From Myxococcales bacterium (GTDB lineage Bacteria; Myxococcota_A; Polyangia; Polyangiales; Polyangiaceae): a stretch of 64,000 nt of DNA. How positions within the stretch are numbered: the stretch's first letter is position 1; the number at the start of each line of letters is the position of its first letter. The DNA is taken from contig CANJCO010000003.1 of NCBI GenBank assembly GCA_947473045.1, positions 114,116 through 178,115 on the forward strand, in the 5' to 3' direction. Positions 17,538-27,300 of the stretch are shown here, one piece after another. The notes below the pieces were generated by a model. It saw nothing but the letters and a program-made list of their open reading frames with translations. It did no database searches and was not told where the DNA came from. A program made the translations under genes and the position numbers.

Positions 17538-18245
17538 CTAACGACGGCCCCGGGCGAGCTCCGCAGCAAGCGAGAGCGCGAACTCGGGGCCGCGCGCCTC
17601 ATCTTCGTGCTTGAAGTATACGAACGCGTCGCGCCCCTCGACCCGTCGGGCCCACGCAGCGATTTCTTCGCTTGAATAGAGTGATTTTCGAAGTCGCAGG
17701 TAGTCCCAGGTCGCGGTTCGCGGTTCATGCGCAGGCGCGTCGTCGCTCTCGCTCACGACCCACGCCGCGTTAAAGTCTCTCAAAATACCGTAAATCGACT
17801 CGTTTCGCCACGAGTGGTCGCGGAAGTCGAGGGCGACGCGCCTGCCCGCAGGCACGCCCGAGAGAAAGTTCGCGAGCAGCCTCGCATCGCTTCGAACGAA
17901 GGGAGGCACCTGCACGAGCAGGGGGCCGAGGGCCTCGCCCAGCGCCGAGGCGATGTCGAAGAACGACGCCAGGGCGTCTGCCGCGCCTGCCAACTTCAGC
18001 GAGTGCGTGACGAACCGGCTCGCCTTGAGCGCGAAGCGAAACGCGGGTGGCACCTGACGCGCCCATGACGCGAGCGTGGCCGCGGCCGGCACTTTGTAGA
18101 AACTGGCGTTGATCTCGACCGTGCCGAGGTGCGCTCCGTAGTGGGCGAGCATCTTGGACGCGGGCAGTTTCTGAGGATAAAATGGTCCCTTCCACGCGGC
18201 GAAGCTGAAGCCGCTGGTGCCCGTGCGCGCGAGCGTCTCAGCCAA
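17538..18245 (-). CDS. DUF72 (YecE-like) TIM-barrel protein
   Basis: This 235-residue protein belongs to the DUF72 family, which has a TIM-barrel fold and no settled biochemical function. Diagnostic parts are GTSGFSFAAWKG at the start, HLGTVEINASFYKVP, FRFALKASRFVTHS, VQVPPFVRSDARL and FVYFKHEDEARGP. The likely start is TTG at 18245, overlapping the pgl stop by 8 nt. It is the last gene of the pentose phosphate operon, suggesting a link to sugar metabolism, though this is guilt by association. It ends 3 nt from the convergent transketolase stop. Confidence 0.85.
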   Translation of the reverse strand: MAETLARTGTSGFSFAAWKGPFYPQKLPASKMLAHYGAHLGTVEINASFYKVPAAATLASWARQVPPAFRFALKASRFVTHSLKLAGAADALASFFDIASALGEALGPLLVQVPPFVRSDARLLANFLSGVPAGRRVALDFRDHSWRNESIYGILRDFNAAWVVSESDDAPAHEPRTATWDYLRLRKSLYSSEEIAAWARRVEGRDAFVYFKHEDEARGPEFALSLAAELARGRR

Positions 18246-18981
18246 GACCGGCTGCGGCCTTGTCGAGTATCCACCACACCTCGCCGCGCACGCCGCGCAC
18301 CACGCGGGCAGGGGTTTCGCTGAGCGAGCCCGAAGCGGACCAAACGCGCTCGATCGCGGGCGTTTTTCTTGCGCCCACGGCGAGGATGAACACTGAGCGC
18401 GCGCGCTCGATGACGGGCACCGTGAGCGTCATGCGGGGCTCGCGGCCGGGCGTCACGCCGATCGCTGCGACGAGGCGATCAGTCGCGGCAACGGCGGGGT
18501 GATCCGGCAGGAGCGAAGCGGTGTGGCCGTCGTCGCCGATGCCGAGCACCATTACGTCGAAGGCCGGAATATCGTCGTCGTCGCACGGGACCTCGGCCCT
18601 GATCAGCTGCTCGTAGGCCCGCGCGGCCTCGTCGAGATCCGCGCGCTCGGCGGGCATTCTGCGTACGTTGTCAGGTGGCACGCGGGCGGCGTCGAGAAGC
18701 GTCTCCTTGGCGGACTTGTAGTTCGACTGCGGGTCGTCCGGAGACACGGCGCGTTCGTCGACCCAGTAGATGCGCACGCGACTCCAATCGACGTCGGGCG
18801 CAACCGCGAGGCACGTATACGTCGCGCGCGGGGTCTCGCCACCCGAGAGGGCGAGGGTGGCGGCTCCGCGGTCGCCGATCGCCTTGCGCAGCGACGCTGC
18901 GATGCGAGCCGCGGCCTCGTTTGCGACGTCTGCCGGACCGGGCAGCGTCAGCAGCATGCCCGGGATCGCCTTGGTCGTCAT
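18238..18981 (-). CDS. pgl: 6-phosphogluconolactonase
   Basis: A 247-residue enzyme hydrolysing 6-phosphogluconolactone, the second step of the oxidative pentose phosphate pathway. Family features: ALSGGETPRATY near residue 45, the IYWVDERAVSPDDPQSN block, and VLGIGDDGHTASLLPDHP with the conserved Gly/Asp/His set. Length is typical of the DevB/Pgl family. ATG at 18981 follows the opcA stop by 25 nt. It fits exactly between zwf and gnd in the pathway order, and all are in one minus-strand operon. Confidence 0.94.
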   Translation of the reverse strand: MTTKAIPGMLLTLPGPADVANEAAARIAASLRKAIGDRGAATLALSGGETPRATYTCLAVAPDVDWSRVRIYWVDERAVSPDDPQSNYKSAKETLLDAARVPPDNVRRMPAERADLDEAARAYEQLIRAEVPCDDDDIPAFDVMVLGIGDDGHTASLLPDHPAVAATDRLVAAIGVTPGREPRMTLTVPVIERARSVFILAVGARKTPAIERVWSASGSLSETPARVVRGVRGEVWWILDKAAAGLG

Positions 18982-19006
18982 GTTCGCTCCGTCCGCAAAT
19001 TGGCGA

Positions 19007-20140
19007 TCATACGCAAACGACTCCGTCGTCGTTCAGTTCCTCTGCGATGACCACAGCTTCGGCCAGGGCTGCGTCCGGCCCTGGCCTGTGAAGCACGCGC
19101 TCGAGCAGCCGGCCACCCTTGTTCGCGCCCATGCGCACGACCTGCTCGGTGGCCGCAGGCAGGTCGACGTCGAGCTTCCATTTGAGGACGTCTGCATCGG
19201 GCGTTGCCGCGTGGACGGCAGCGCCGCTCGCGAGCTCGCGGACTATCTCGCCCTTGGCGAGCTTTCCATCGTGCGTCGATTCGAATCGGATTCCCGCCAG
19301 CGCGAGTGGCGCCACGCCCTCGCGCCTCTGAATTGCCCGCAGCGTCAGGACGATCTTTCCGCCATCCGGGCGCTTGAAGCGCAGCGCGCCCCCGAGGCGT
19401 TCGATCTTCCAGCCCAACCGTGTCGCCAGCCAGCCGATCAGAAGGGCGCCTTCGCTTCCCAACCGCGCTCCCGTTTCGGAAGCCTGGTCGATCGACAGTT
19501 TGCTGATTGTCGAAGCGTGCTCGCGCATGTGCGGGTCGTCGAAAAAGCGCGCGCAAAGCTCCTGCCAAATCGCGATACGCGTCCACGCGAGGTCGGCGAT
19601 CGCCGGGCGACGCAGGTCGGCGCGGGCCCACCGCGCGAGCGACAGGAGCGACGACAGCGACGTGTAGTCGGTGTCGAGCACGATGCGCTCCGCGTACTCG
19701 GCGAGCTCGATGAACAGCGGATCATCGACATGCACCCGCCCGAGCCAGACGAGTGTTGTGGGGATCTCGGGAACGAGCAGCGCCTCGACCGCGCTCCCAA
19801 CGCGCGCGCACGCTCCGCCCGATGCATGGAGCCGAACGCGCTCGCTGAACGTCGCGACGTCGCCGCCGACCGCAGTGACGTCTCCGTCGAGCAGATTCTC
19901 CGCAGCGCCCGGGTCCATCGATACGAGAATTGCGCGGGCGGGGGTGCCCCGGGTGACCTCATCGACCACGGTCACGTAGTGATCGGCGACGTCGGAAGAG
20001 CCCGTCACCACGATGAGATTCATCGTACAAACGCGCGACCGCGCAGGCTGACCGGGCTCGCTGCGCCACAGCTCGCGGAGGCGCTGCTCGATGATGCTGA
20101 GCACCGAGCTCATCGGCGGGGTGCTGAGCCCGATCATCAC
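19007..20140 (-). CDS. opcA: OpcA-family glucose-6-phosphate dehydrogenase assembly/regulatory protein
   Basis: This 377-residue protein resembles OpcA, which assembles or redox-tunes glucose-6-phosphate dehydrogenase in cyanobacteria and actinobacteria. Supporting segments: VCTMNLIVVTGS, TPARAILVSMDPGA, SAVEALLVPEIPTTLVWLG, RIVLDTDYT and LAWTRIAIWQELCARFFDDP. GTG at 20140 overlaps the zwf stop by 4 nt (GTGA), consistent with stoichiometric production of both. OpcA is less commonly noted outside cyanobacteria and actinobacteria. The adjacent zwf is the natural partner. Confidence 0.88.
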   Translation of the reverse strand: MMIGLSTPPMSSVLSIIEQRLRELWRSEPGQPARSRVCTMNLIVVTGSSDVADHYVTVVDEVTRGTPARAILVSMDPGAAENLLDGDVTAVGGDVATFSERVRLHASGGACARVGSAVEALLVPEIPTTLVWLGRVHVDDPLFIELAEYAERIVLDTDYTSLSSLLSLARWARADLRRPAIADLAWTRIAIWQELCARFFDDPHMREHASTISKLSIDQASETGARLGSEGALLIGWLATRLGWKIERLGGALRFKRPDGGKIVLTLRAIQRREGVAPLALAGIRFESTHDGKLAKGEIVRELASGAAVHAATPDADVLKWKLDVDLPAATEQVVRMGANKGGRLLERVLHRPGPDAALAEAVVIAEELNDDGVVCV

Positions 20141-21672
20141 GGCTTTCTCCAGCGTCGCCCGTCCTTGGCGAGCAGATCATCGGCCGCTTCCGGCCCCCAC
20201 GAGCCCGAAGGGTAGACGGGCGGGGGCGTGACTCCCGAGGCGCGCCAGGCGTCGAACACGTGATCCATCCACGCCCACTGCTCTTCGACCTCGTCGCGCC
20301 GCGTGAACAGGGTGGCGTCGCCGCGCATGGCGTCGAGGAGCAGTCGCTCGTAGGCTTCGGGCGTGTTCGAGCCGAACGACGAGCCGTAGCGGAAGTCCAT
20401 CGCGACGTCGCGCAAGATGGTGTGCTGACCGGGCTCCTTCGAAATGAAGCGCAGCGCGATTCCTTCGTCGGGCTGCACGCGCACCGCGAGAACGTTGGGC
20501 GTGATGCCTCCGTCAGGGCTGCGGAAGAGCGTGTGCGGCACCTGCTTAAACGTGACCGCGATCTCGGTCACGCGGCGCGCCATGCGTTTGCCGGCGCGTA
20601 TGTAGAACGGCACGCCTCCCCAGCGCCAGTTGTCGACCTTGACCTTCATGGCGACGTAAGTATCGACGCGCGAGTCCTTGGCGACGTCCGGCTCCTCACG
20701 GTAGCTCGGCACCTCGTCTGCGCGCACGAAGCCGCGTCCGTACTGACCGCGCACGACGTTTTCGGCGACCACGCGCCGTTCCATCGGCCGCAGCGAACGC
20801 AGCACTTTTACTTTTTCGTCGCGCACTGCGTCGGCAGAGAGAGAAATCGGCGGTTCCATCGCCGTGAGGCAGAGCAGCTGCATCAAGTGGTTTTCGACGA
20901 TGTCCTTCGTGACGCCCGTCTGCTCGTAGAATTTCCCGCGGCCCTCGACGCCAATTTCCTCGGCCACGGTGATCTGGACGTGGTCAACGTGCTCGCGGTT
21001 CCACAGCGGCTCAAACAGACTGTTGGCAAACCGGAACACGAGCAGATTTTGCACGGTCTCCTTGCCGAGATAGTGATCGATGCGAAAGACCTGCTCTTCG
21101 CGAAACGTGGCGGCGATCATGTCGTTGAGACCGCGCGCGCTGGGCAGATCGTGACCGAAAGGCTTTTCGACCACGACGCGCGTCCACGGCCCCTCGGCGC
21201 TGTCGGAGACCAGACCCGCCTGGCGAAGCCCGCGCAGAATAGGGCCAAACTCCGAAGGCGGGACGGCGAGGTAAAAGAGGCGATTTCCCCGCGTGCCGCG
21301 CTCTTTGTCGACCGCCTCGAGGTGGGTGCGAAGCCCCTCGTAGGTGGCAGGATCACCGAACTCACCAGGCGCGTAGGAGATGCCTTTTTCGAAGTCTCCC
21401 CAGAGCGTTCCGTCAATCGGCTTGCGGCGCGAAAACGTGCTGACGCCCTCGCGCATCTCTCCGCGAAACGCCTCGTTTGCAAGCGGTTTTCGTGAGACCC
21501 CGACCACCGCGAAGCTGCCCGGCAGCACGCGCGAGATCGCAAGATTGTAGAGTGCAGGCATCAGCTTGCGCTTCGTGAGATCGCCGGAGGCTCCGAAAAT
21601 CACGACGGCGCAGGCATCTCCCGTGCGATCGCCTTCGAGGCCTGAGCGCAGCGGATTCGGGGTGACGCTCAC
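20137..21672 (-). CDS. zwf: Glucose-6-phosphate 1-dehydrogenase
   Basis: A 511-residue enzyme that oxidises glucose 6-phosphate, generating NADPH at the entry to the oxidative pentose phosphate pathway. Seen: the nucleotide-binding GASGDLTKRKLMPALYNL near residue 30, the active-site RIDHYLGKE with the catalytic His region, and FYIRAGKRMARR and FGSNTPEAYERLLLDAMRGD further on. Length is standard. It starts 2 nt after gnd ends and overlaps opcA by 4 nt. Control is probably operon-wide from the promoter region upstream of gnd. Confidence 0.95.
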   Translation of the reverse strand: MSVTPNPLRSGLEGDRTGDACAVVIFGASGDLTKRKLMPALYNLAISRVLPGSFAVVGVSRKPLANEAFRGEMREGVSTFSRRKPIDGTLWGDFEKGISYAPGEFGDPATYEGLRTHLEAVDKERGTRGNRLFYLAVPPSEFGPILRGLRQAGLVSDSAEGPWTRVVVEKPFGHDLPSARGLNDMIAATFREEQVFRIDHYLGKETVQNLLVFRFANSLFEPLWNREHVDHVQITVAEEIGVEGRGKFYEQTGVTKDIVENHLMQLLCLTAMEPPISLSADAVRDEKVKVLRSLRPMERRVVAENVVRGQYGRGFVRADEVPSYREEPDVAKDSRVDTYVAMKVKVDNWRWGGVPFYIRAGKRMARRVTEIAVTFKQVPHTLFRSPDGGITPNVLAVRVQPDEGIALRFISKEPGQHTILRDVAMDFRYGSSFGSNTPEAYERLLLDAMRGDATLFTRRDEVEEQWAWMDHVFDAWRASGVTPPPVYPSGSWGPEAADDLLAKDGRRWRKP

Positions 21673-21674
21673 GT

Positions 21675-22571
21675 TCAGGCCTTCTTTACGGCGTGGCCGC
21701 CAAATTCATTGCGAAGCGCCGCGAGTACGCGCAGGCCGAAGCTGTTCGACTGGCGCGACGCGAATCGCGCGAAGAGCGCGGCTGCGATGGTCGGAACCGG
21801 CACCGCGTGGGCCACGCCCTCGTTGACGGTCCAGCGACCTTCGCCCGAGTCTTCGACGTAGGCCTTGAGCCCGTCGAGATCGGGATCCTTCTCGAACGCG
21901 CGCTGAGCCAGCTCACACAACCATGACCGCACGACCGATCCGTTGTTCCACACGCGGGTGACCTCGCGAAGGTCGTAGCCAAAGTCGGTGGCGCGCATCA
22001 GCTCGAAGCCCTCGGCGTACGACTGCATCATCGCGTACTCGACGCCGTTGTGAACCATCTTGCAGAAGTGCCCCGCTCCCGCCTTTCCGAAGTACCCGAG
22101 GCCGCTCACCGGCGCGAGCGTCTCGAGCGCGGGTTTGCAGTGTTCGAACGCGGTGGGATCGCCGCCGATCATCAGCGAGTACCCGTTTGCGAGGCCCCAC
22201 ACGCCGCCGGAGGTGCCCGCGTCGAGGAACCGAACTTGCTTGCCGGCGAGCTCGTCGCTGCGACGCACGGAATCTCGGAAGTTCGAGTTGCCGCCGTCAA
22301 TGATGATGTCGCCAGCAGAGAGCAAGTTCGACAGCTTTTGGATCGTTTCCTCGGTGGGGGAGCCTGAGGGAACCATGACCCAAACCGCGCGCGGCACCTC
22401 GAGCTTCGAGGCGAGATCTTCGAGCGAATTAGCGCCCGTGGCGCCTTCGTGCACGACCGCCGCGACCGCAGCCGGATCACGGTCGTAGGCAACGACACGG
22501 TGACCTCCGCCCAGAAGGCGTTTCACCATGTTTCCGCCCATCTTGCCGAGACCAATGATTGCAATCTGCAT
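21675..22571 (-). CDS. gnd: 6-phosphogluconate dehydrogenase, short (YqeC/GntZ-like) form
   Basis: This 298-residue enzyme oxidatively decarboxylates 6-phosphogluconate to ribulose 5-phosphate. The N-terminal Rossmann motif is GLGKMGGNMVKRLLGGGH with the cofactor-determining VVAYDRD after it. IDGGNSNFRDSVRR, DAGTSGGVWGLANGYSLMIGG and FCKMVHNGVEYAMMQSYAEG are family signatures. At about 300 residues it is the short form often paired with OpcA and frequently NAD-preferring; the Asp/Arg after the second strand is ambiguous for preference. ATG at 22571 has a GGAGAA ribosome-binding site. The track-length frame extends upstream but that part has no coding signal. It is the first gene of the operon. 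Confidence 0.94.
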   Translation of the reverse strand: MQIAIIGLGKMGGNMVKRLLGGGHRVVAYDRDPAAVAAVVHEGATGANSLEDLASKLEVPRAVWVMVPSGSPTEETIQKLSNLLSAGDIIIDGGNSNFRDSVRRSDELAGKQVRFLDAGTSGGVWGLANGYSLMIGGDPTAFEHCKPALETLAPVSGLGYFGKAGAGHFCKMVHNGVEYAMMQSYAEGFELMRATDFGYDLREVTRVWNNGSVVRSWLCELAQRAFEKDPDLDGLKAYVEDSGEGRWTVNEGVAHAVPVPTIAAALFARFASRQSNSFGLRVLAALRNEFGGHAVKKA

Positions 22572-23136
22572 GAGTCGAGTTCTCCTTTTTTCGCCTTCGC
22601 GACGCACCCGAAGATTTCGCGGCGACGATACACCGCAGCGGCGCGCTTGGGCGCTCGAAAGCTGGCCGCGTGCGCTCCGGGAGCGCAGCGACGCGAGACG
22701 AGCGCGCTCGCTCGCTGAACGTATGTGCGCGTTATGAGTTTTCCGCGCTTCGCTTCTGCAATCGCGACGTCGCAGTTGTGAAATACAAATGCGCGCATTC
22801 GAGCGAATTTGAGCCCTTTTCCACGATAAACACTCAGTTTCGCGAGGCTTTCTCTTCGCCGCTGGCCGCGCAGACGGCAGAAACTCAGCCGTTGGCGACC
22901 CCGCGGTCCGACGCTCGCTGCTGCGCCTGAATTCGCGGCGGCACGAGATATGCAAAAGCATCCCGATGAGACGAGCGGGAGCAGTCCAGCTCGCCGTCCA
23001 GTCACCATTCAGTCGTCGGCGCTCTTGCTTGCGGGACATCTCCCGCCGGATCCCCTTGTTCGCCCGAGCCTGCCTTTCGGCGAGGCGCGTAGATTTTCAA
23101 CCCAGGCAGGCGGAAAAACCGCCAGGAGCACGCGAC
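22572..23136. other. Divergent intergenic region, no gene seen
   Basis: 565 bases between the start of gnd (minus) and the KGG-protein gene (plus). It must carry both promoters. A moderately AT-rich stretch lies at about 22775-22850 (for example AAATACAAATG and CACGATAAACACTCAG). A G/C-rich dyad around CGAGCGCGCTCGCTCG lies near 22700. No open frame in it shows codon bias or a convincing ribosome-binding site. I see no RNA gene. Confidence 0.6.
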
Positions 23137-23403
23137 ATGTCAAATTCTTCCACCAGCACGTCCACGGAAGTATCAAAAGCACAACAGCCGGCGCCGGCGA
23201 AGCCGCGCAAGCCGCGCGGGTTTGCTGCGATGGACCGCAGTCGGGTGAGCGAGATCGCCTCCAAGGGCGGCAAAGCTGCGCATGTGGCGGGCACCGCTCA
23301 CGAGTTCACGCGCGACGAGGCTCGTGAGGCGGGTCGCAAAGGCGGCTTCGCTACGCACGCAAAGCGTAAGAGCGTGAAGCCTGAGAGCGAGCCGACCAGC
23401 TGA
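23137..23403 (+). CDS. KGG-repeat general stress protein-like small protein
   Basis: An 88-residue hydrophilic, basic protein with two copies of a KGG-type motif: ASKGGKAAHVAGTAHEFT and GRKGGFATH. This stress-induced KGG/con-10-like family is small, disordered and often induced on starvation, sporulation or desiccation. The N-terminal 30 residues are Ser/Thr/Pro-rich. ATG at 23137 has AGGAG about 9 nt upstream. It lies alone after a long 5' region and just before a DUF433 gene. In a myxobacterium a role in development or stress is plausible but not shown. Confidence 0.75.
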   Translation: MSNSSTSTSTEVSKAQQPAPAKPRKPRGFAAMDRSRVSEIASKGGKAAHVAGTAHEFTRDEAREAGRKGGFATHAKRKSVKPESEPTS

Positions 23404-23469
23404 CCGGGAGGCGACCGACAAGTGTCGTCAACTTTTCCGTGCGACATGGCGTGCGCTAGCGTGCGCGCC

Positions 23470-23778
23470 ATGTCCACGCTTCCAGCCGCCAGAATCATTC
23501 ATCCGCACGTCGAAATCGTGGCCGACGGCTCACCCGTCGTGCGTGGGTCGCGCGTACCGGTGCGGCGGCTGTGGGCGTGGCACTGCAAAGGCACGACGAT
23601 CGAGACGCTGCTCAAGCGGTACCCGCAGTTGGGCCCGGCGCGCGTGCTCGACGCGCTGTCGTTCGCCTACGACAATCGCGAGCTGGTCACCGCCGATTTG
23701 GAGCGGGAGCGCAGCTTGCTCGGGCAGGACGAGGTGCCGCCGGCGCCGGTTCAGGCTCGGCTTCCGTTTTCGGGGTAA
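23470..23778 (+). CDS. DUF433 family protein
   Basis: This 102-residue protein matches DUF433, a small helix-turn-helix-like family often acting as the antitoxin-type partner of PIN-like or other toxins. Diagnostic features are IHPHVEIVADGSPVVRGSRVPV near the start and a DALSFAYDNRELVTADL segment. No toxin-like gene lies beside it, so it may be an orphan. ATG at 23470 is preferred over 23422 because homologous sequence starts at IIHP. It converges with the MarR gene at a 12-nt spacing. Confidence 0.75.
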   Translation: MSTLPAARIIHPHVEIVADGSPVVRGSRVPVRRLWAWHCKGTTIETLLKRYPQLGPARVLDALSFAYDNRELVTADLERERSLLGQDEVPPAPVQARLPFSG

Positions 23779-23790
23779 TCCGAACGCCGC

Positions 23791-24225
23791 TCAGGCGGTG
23801 GTCTCGCCATCGAGCGCGCGGGCGAGCGTGTCGAGGGCATCGGTGACCTTCTGGCGATCGGCTCGTCCGACGCGCTCGAGGAGCGCAGACAGGGCCTCGG
23901 CGGCGCTCGACGCAGACGTGTCAGCGGTCCGCTTGCCGCGAGGCGTGAGGCGCACGTCGGTCTGGCGTCCGTCATCGGCGCCTTTCTTTCGCGAAATCAG
24001 TCCCGCGCGCTCAAGGCCGGCGAGGTTGCGGCTCGCAGTCGAGGGATCGATTCCGAGCAGCGTGGCGAGCGACGAGGTCGATACGCCGCCCTTGTCTGCG
24101 ATCACCTGGAGCGTCTCTGCCTGCTGCGGCGTGACTTCTCCGGAACGAGCGCGCTCGCGGTTGATTCGCCCTACGCCGCGGGCAACGATCTGAAGTGCGC
24201 GTGCGAACCTGTCGTGGTCGGCCAT
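23791..24225 (-). CDS. MarR-family transcriptional regulator
   Basis: A 144-residue winged-helix dimeric regulator. The DNA-binding core reads TPQQAETLQVIADKGGVSTSSLATLLGIDPSTASRNLAGLERAGLISRKKGADDGRQTDVRLTPRG-like in order, with helices in 32-75 and the wing in 80-100; D-D-G-R-Q is the usual wing tip. ATG at 24225 was chosen because the extension to 24348 is not coding-like. It is divergent from the large kinase gene at 24381. A small dyad at 24243-24251 just upstream could be its own operator. Ligand unknown. Confidence 0.9.
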   Translation of the reverse strand: MADHDRFARALQIVARGVGRINRERARSGEVTPQQAETLQVIADKGGVSTSSLATLLGIDPSTASRNLAGLERAGLISRKKGADDGRQTDVRLTPRGKRTADTSASSAAEALSALLERVGRADRQKVTDALDTLARALDGETTA

Positions 24226-24242
24226 TGGAGGGTCTGTAGAAT

Positions 24243-24251
24243 ACAAGTTGT
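24243..24251. promoter_or_regulatory. Possible MarR operator dyad
   Basis: ACAAGTTGT forms a 4+1+4 palindrome 18 nt upstream of the MarR start codon. Autoregulation by binding near the promoter is usual in this family. The dyad is short and may be chance. Confidence 0.25.
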
Positions 24252-24380
24252 GTCGCTTCGTCAAGAGGATCACGCGAGGACAGGGCGAAATCGCACGCCG
24301 AGGCCGTGATTCATGCGCGCGCAAAAGCTCCGCGCGGCGAGGGCGCACGTGGTGCGCACTGCGCCCCGTGATGCGCTAGC

Positions 24381-27300
24381 ATGACAGGCCGAATGTCACA
24401 GACGCGCGCTTCAGACAGCGACGGGACGAGCAAACCTCCGCCACCAAGCGAGGTCGGAACCATACTGGCGCAGCGCTACGAGGTCGTTCGCGAGCTCGGC
24501 CGCGGGGGCATGGGAATCGTCTACTTGTGCAAAGACTTGTCGAGCGGCGAACGCGTTGCGCTCAAGCGGCTCCGCATCCCCGACGAGAAGAGCGGCACGC
24601 GCGATGAAGAGAGCTTTTGGTTCCTTCAGGAAGCCCGGGCCGTAGCATCGCTCGATCACCCGGCCATCGTGCGCGCTCGCGACTTCGGCCAGCTCGCCGA
24701 CGGTACGCCGTACCTGGTGATGGACGTCTTGCCGGGGCGGAGTGTTCACGAATGGATGCACACCACCAAAATGGCATGGAGTGTCATCTGGGCGCTGGTT
24801 GACCAGGTGCTCGCAGGGCTCGGGCACGCGCACGCGCGAGGCGTAATTCACGGCGACCTGAAGCCGTCGAACGTCATGCTCGACCTGTCGACGTCGAGCA
24901 TCCCGCGCGCTTACATTCTTGATTTGGGGCTCGCTTGGCTGCGGCACCCGCGCCATGACTCGAGGCTCGATGGAGCGCCGGCGCCGGAGGGTTCGATGCA
25001 CTCGGGCGCGGGCACGGTTGGCTGGGTGGCGCCCGAGCAGATTCGCCGCGCGGCGACGCTCGTGGGACCGGCCACGGACCTCTACGCCCTCGGTTGCATC
25101 GTCTACCGGATCCTGGTCGGTCGCGAAGTATTTGAGGGCAGCGCGCAAGATGTGCTGCGGGCGCACAAACGCACGCCCGTCGCGGCGCTCGACCTCGCGC
25201 CCGATGTGCCGGCTGACGCGGGCGCGTTCGTGCAGAAGCTCCTCGCGAAGAAGCCCTGGCAGCGATTCGAATACGCAGCCGATGCTCGCGCCGCGTGGGA
25301 CCTCGTTCGCCCGGTAGATGCGCCCACGCTCGACGCCGCGTTTGCTCCGGTGCGGAGCGCTTCAGCGAAAGTTGCTCCGCTGTCGTCGCGCCCCGCGATG
25401 GGCACGCTGGTGGCGGCAGCCCGCTCGCTCGCGCCGGGGTTGCTCGGCCTTCGTCAGGCGCCCCTCGTCGCGCGCGAGCAGGAGCGCACCGATTTGTGGA
25501 GCGCGGTCGTCGAGGTCTCCGCCGCACGGCCTGGCACTGACACAGCGCGGCGAATGATCGGCATGATCGGCGAGGCAGGAGTCGGCAAGAGTCGCCTCGC
25601 CGAGTGGCTCTTCGAGCAGGTTCACGAGCAGGGCGTGATGGTGCCCTTGCGCGCGCGATACGGGCGTATCCCAACGCCGCTCGACGGTGTCACCGGAGCG
25701 GTGAACGTGCACTTCGGGCTCGAGGGAGCCGACCGCGCGACGGTGGAGCAGACGCTCATGCAGCGCTGGGAGGTCGAGCCTGCCGACGACGGCGCGCTCA
25801 GTTGGGTGGCGGCCACCGCCGAATGGCTGCGACCTACGCCGCCAGGAACGCAGGCGCCGCTGGGCCCGACCGGCAAGCGCTTCGTGCTCGACACGCCGGA
25901 GCTTCGCTGGGTCGTGGTCCAGAAAGTTCTCGAGCGAATCGGGCATGAGCGACCGGTGCTGCTTTGGTTCGACGACTTGCATTTGTCCTCGCCAAACACG
26001 TTCGAGATGCTCGCGCGCCTTCGTAAGGCTGCAAGCAAGCTGCGCGTGCTCATCGTCGCCACTGCGCGAAGCGAGGCGCTGGCGACCGATCTCGACGCAG
26101 CGCTTCGTATGGAATCGATGATGAGCACATGGAACGGCCGGCTACTCGACTTGAAGCCGCTGGCGCAGGAGGAGACGCAAGCGCTCCTGAAGGCGACGTT
26201 GCCGCTCCACCACGAAGCGGTCGCGCAGGGCGTCGCGCAAAGCCGGGGCAATCCTCTCTTCGCGCTCCAGCTCCTCTACGCCTGGGCCGGCGGAGGCTAC
26301 CTCACGCTTGAAGCGGGAAGGTATCGCGTCCCCGCTGACGCGCTCGAGGGCCGGGCCATCACGACGGCGGATCTGTGGGACGAACGCCTTCGCGCCGTCC
26401 CGACGGAGCTTCGGCTCGCCGCATACGCCGCAGCCGCGCTGGGCGAAGATATTCGCGGCGACGTCCTCAAGTCGCTCGTTGGCTCGCTCGGCCTCGAGCC
26501 GCGCGACGCCGTCGTAGCTCTCGCTCGCGCGCAGATTCTGCTCCAGTCGGGCAACGATCAGTTTCGTTGGCCCCACGCGCTGCTGCAGGAGCACCTGCTC
26601 GGGCGGTTGCAGGAGCGCGACGACGCGGCCGCGGTTTTCAGACTCGCCGCGGATGCCCTCGCGCTGCACCCCGCGGTCGGATCGCGCCGCATCATGAAAC
26701 ACCGCGTGACGAACTTGCTGCGCGCCGCCGACGACGAGCTCGCCGCGCGCTTGATGTTCAACCACATCGAAGGCGCTTGGCGCCGCGGACGCGACACGGC
26801 GGCTACGCTGCGCGATCTTGAGCTGCTTGACGGCCGCGTCTCAGGCTCGACGGCCGCCGAGTATGCGTACTGGCGCGCGGAGGCGCTTCGGCATATCGGC
26901 AAGCTCGCAGAAGCGGAAGCGCAGGCGGCGATCGCGCTCGAGGCGTTCGTCGCAGCCCACGACAAGAGTCACGAAGGACACGCGCTGCGTCTGCTCGGGC
27001 ACATCGCGAGCGATCGTGGCCAGCCCGCGCACGGCCGTAAGCTCGTGGCCCAAAGCCTGCGCCTGTTCGAGTCGATCGGCGACGAGGCGGGCGTCGCGCA
27101 AACGAAGGTGGTCGTCGGCGAAATCGACTACCTGCTGGGCGACCATCAGGGCGCGCGAATTCTCCTCCACGACGCCAGCGCCCGCTGCAGCGTCCTGGGC
27201 GATCCGCTCGGGCGCGCGCAGTGCCTCATTCTTCTCGCGATGATCTCGACGGCGGGCGGCGGATATCGCCGCTCGCGCGAGCTGCTCATGGAAGCCCGCG

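Noticed and set aside
18770..20215. 481-residue plus-strand open frame antisense to pgl and opcA
   Set aside because: No domain and atypical residue use, while pgl and opcA on minus are clear.
22572..23039. N-terminal extension of gnd in the long open frame
   Set aside because: Arg/Ser-rich, no conservation pattern; GGAGAA and the Rossmann motif place the start at 22571.
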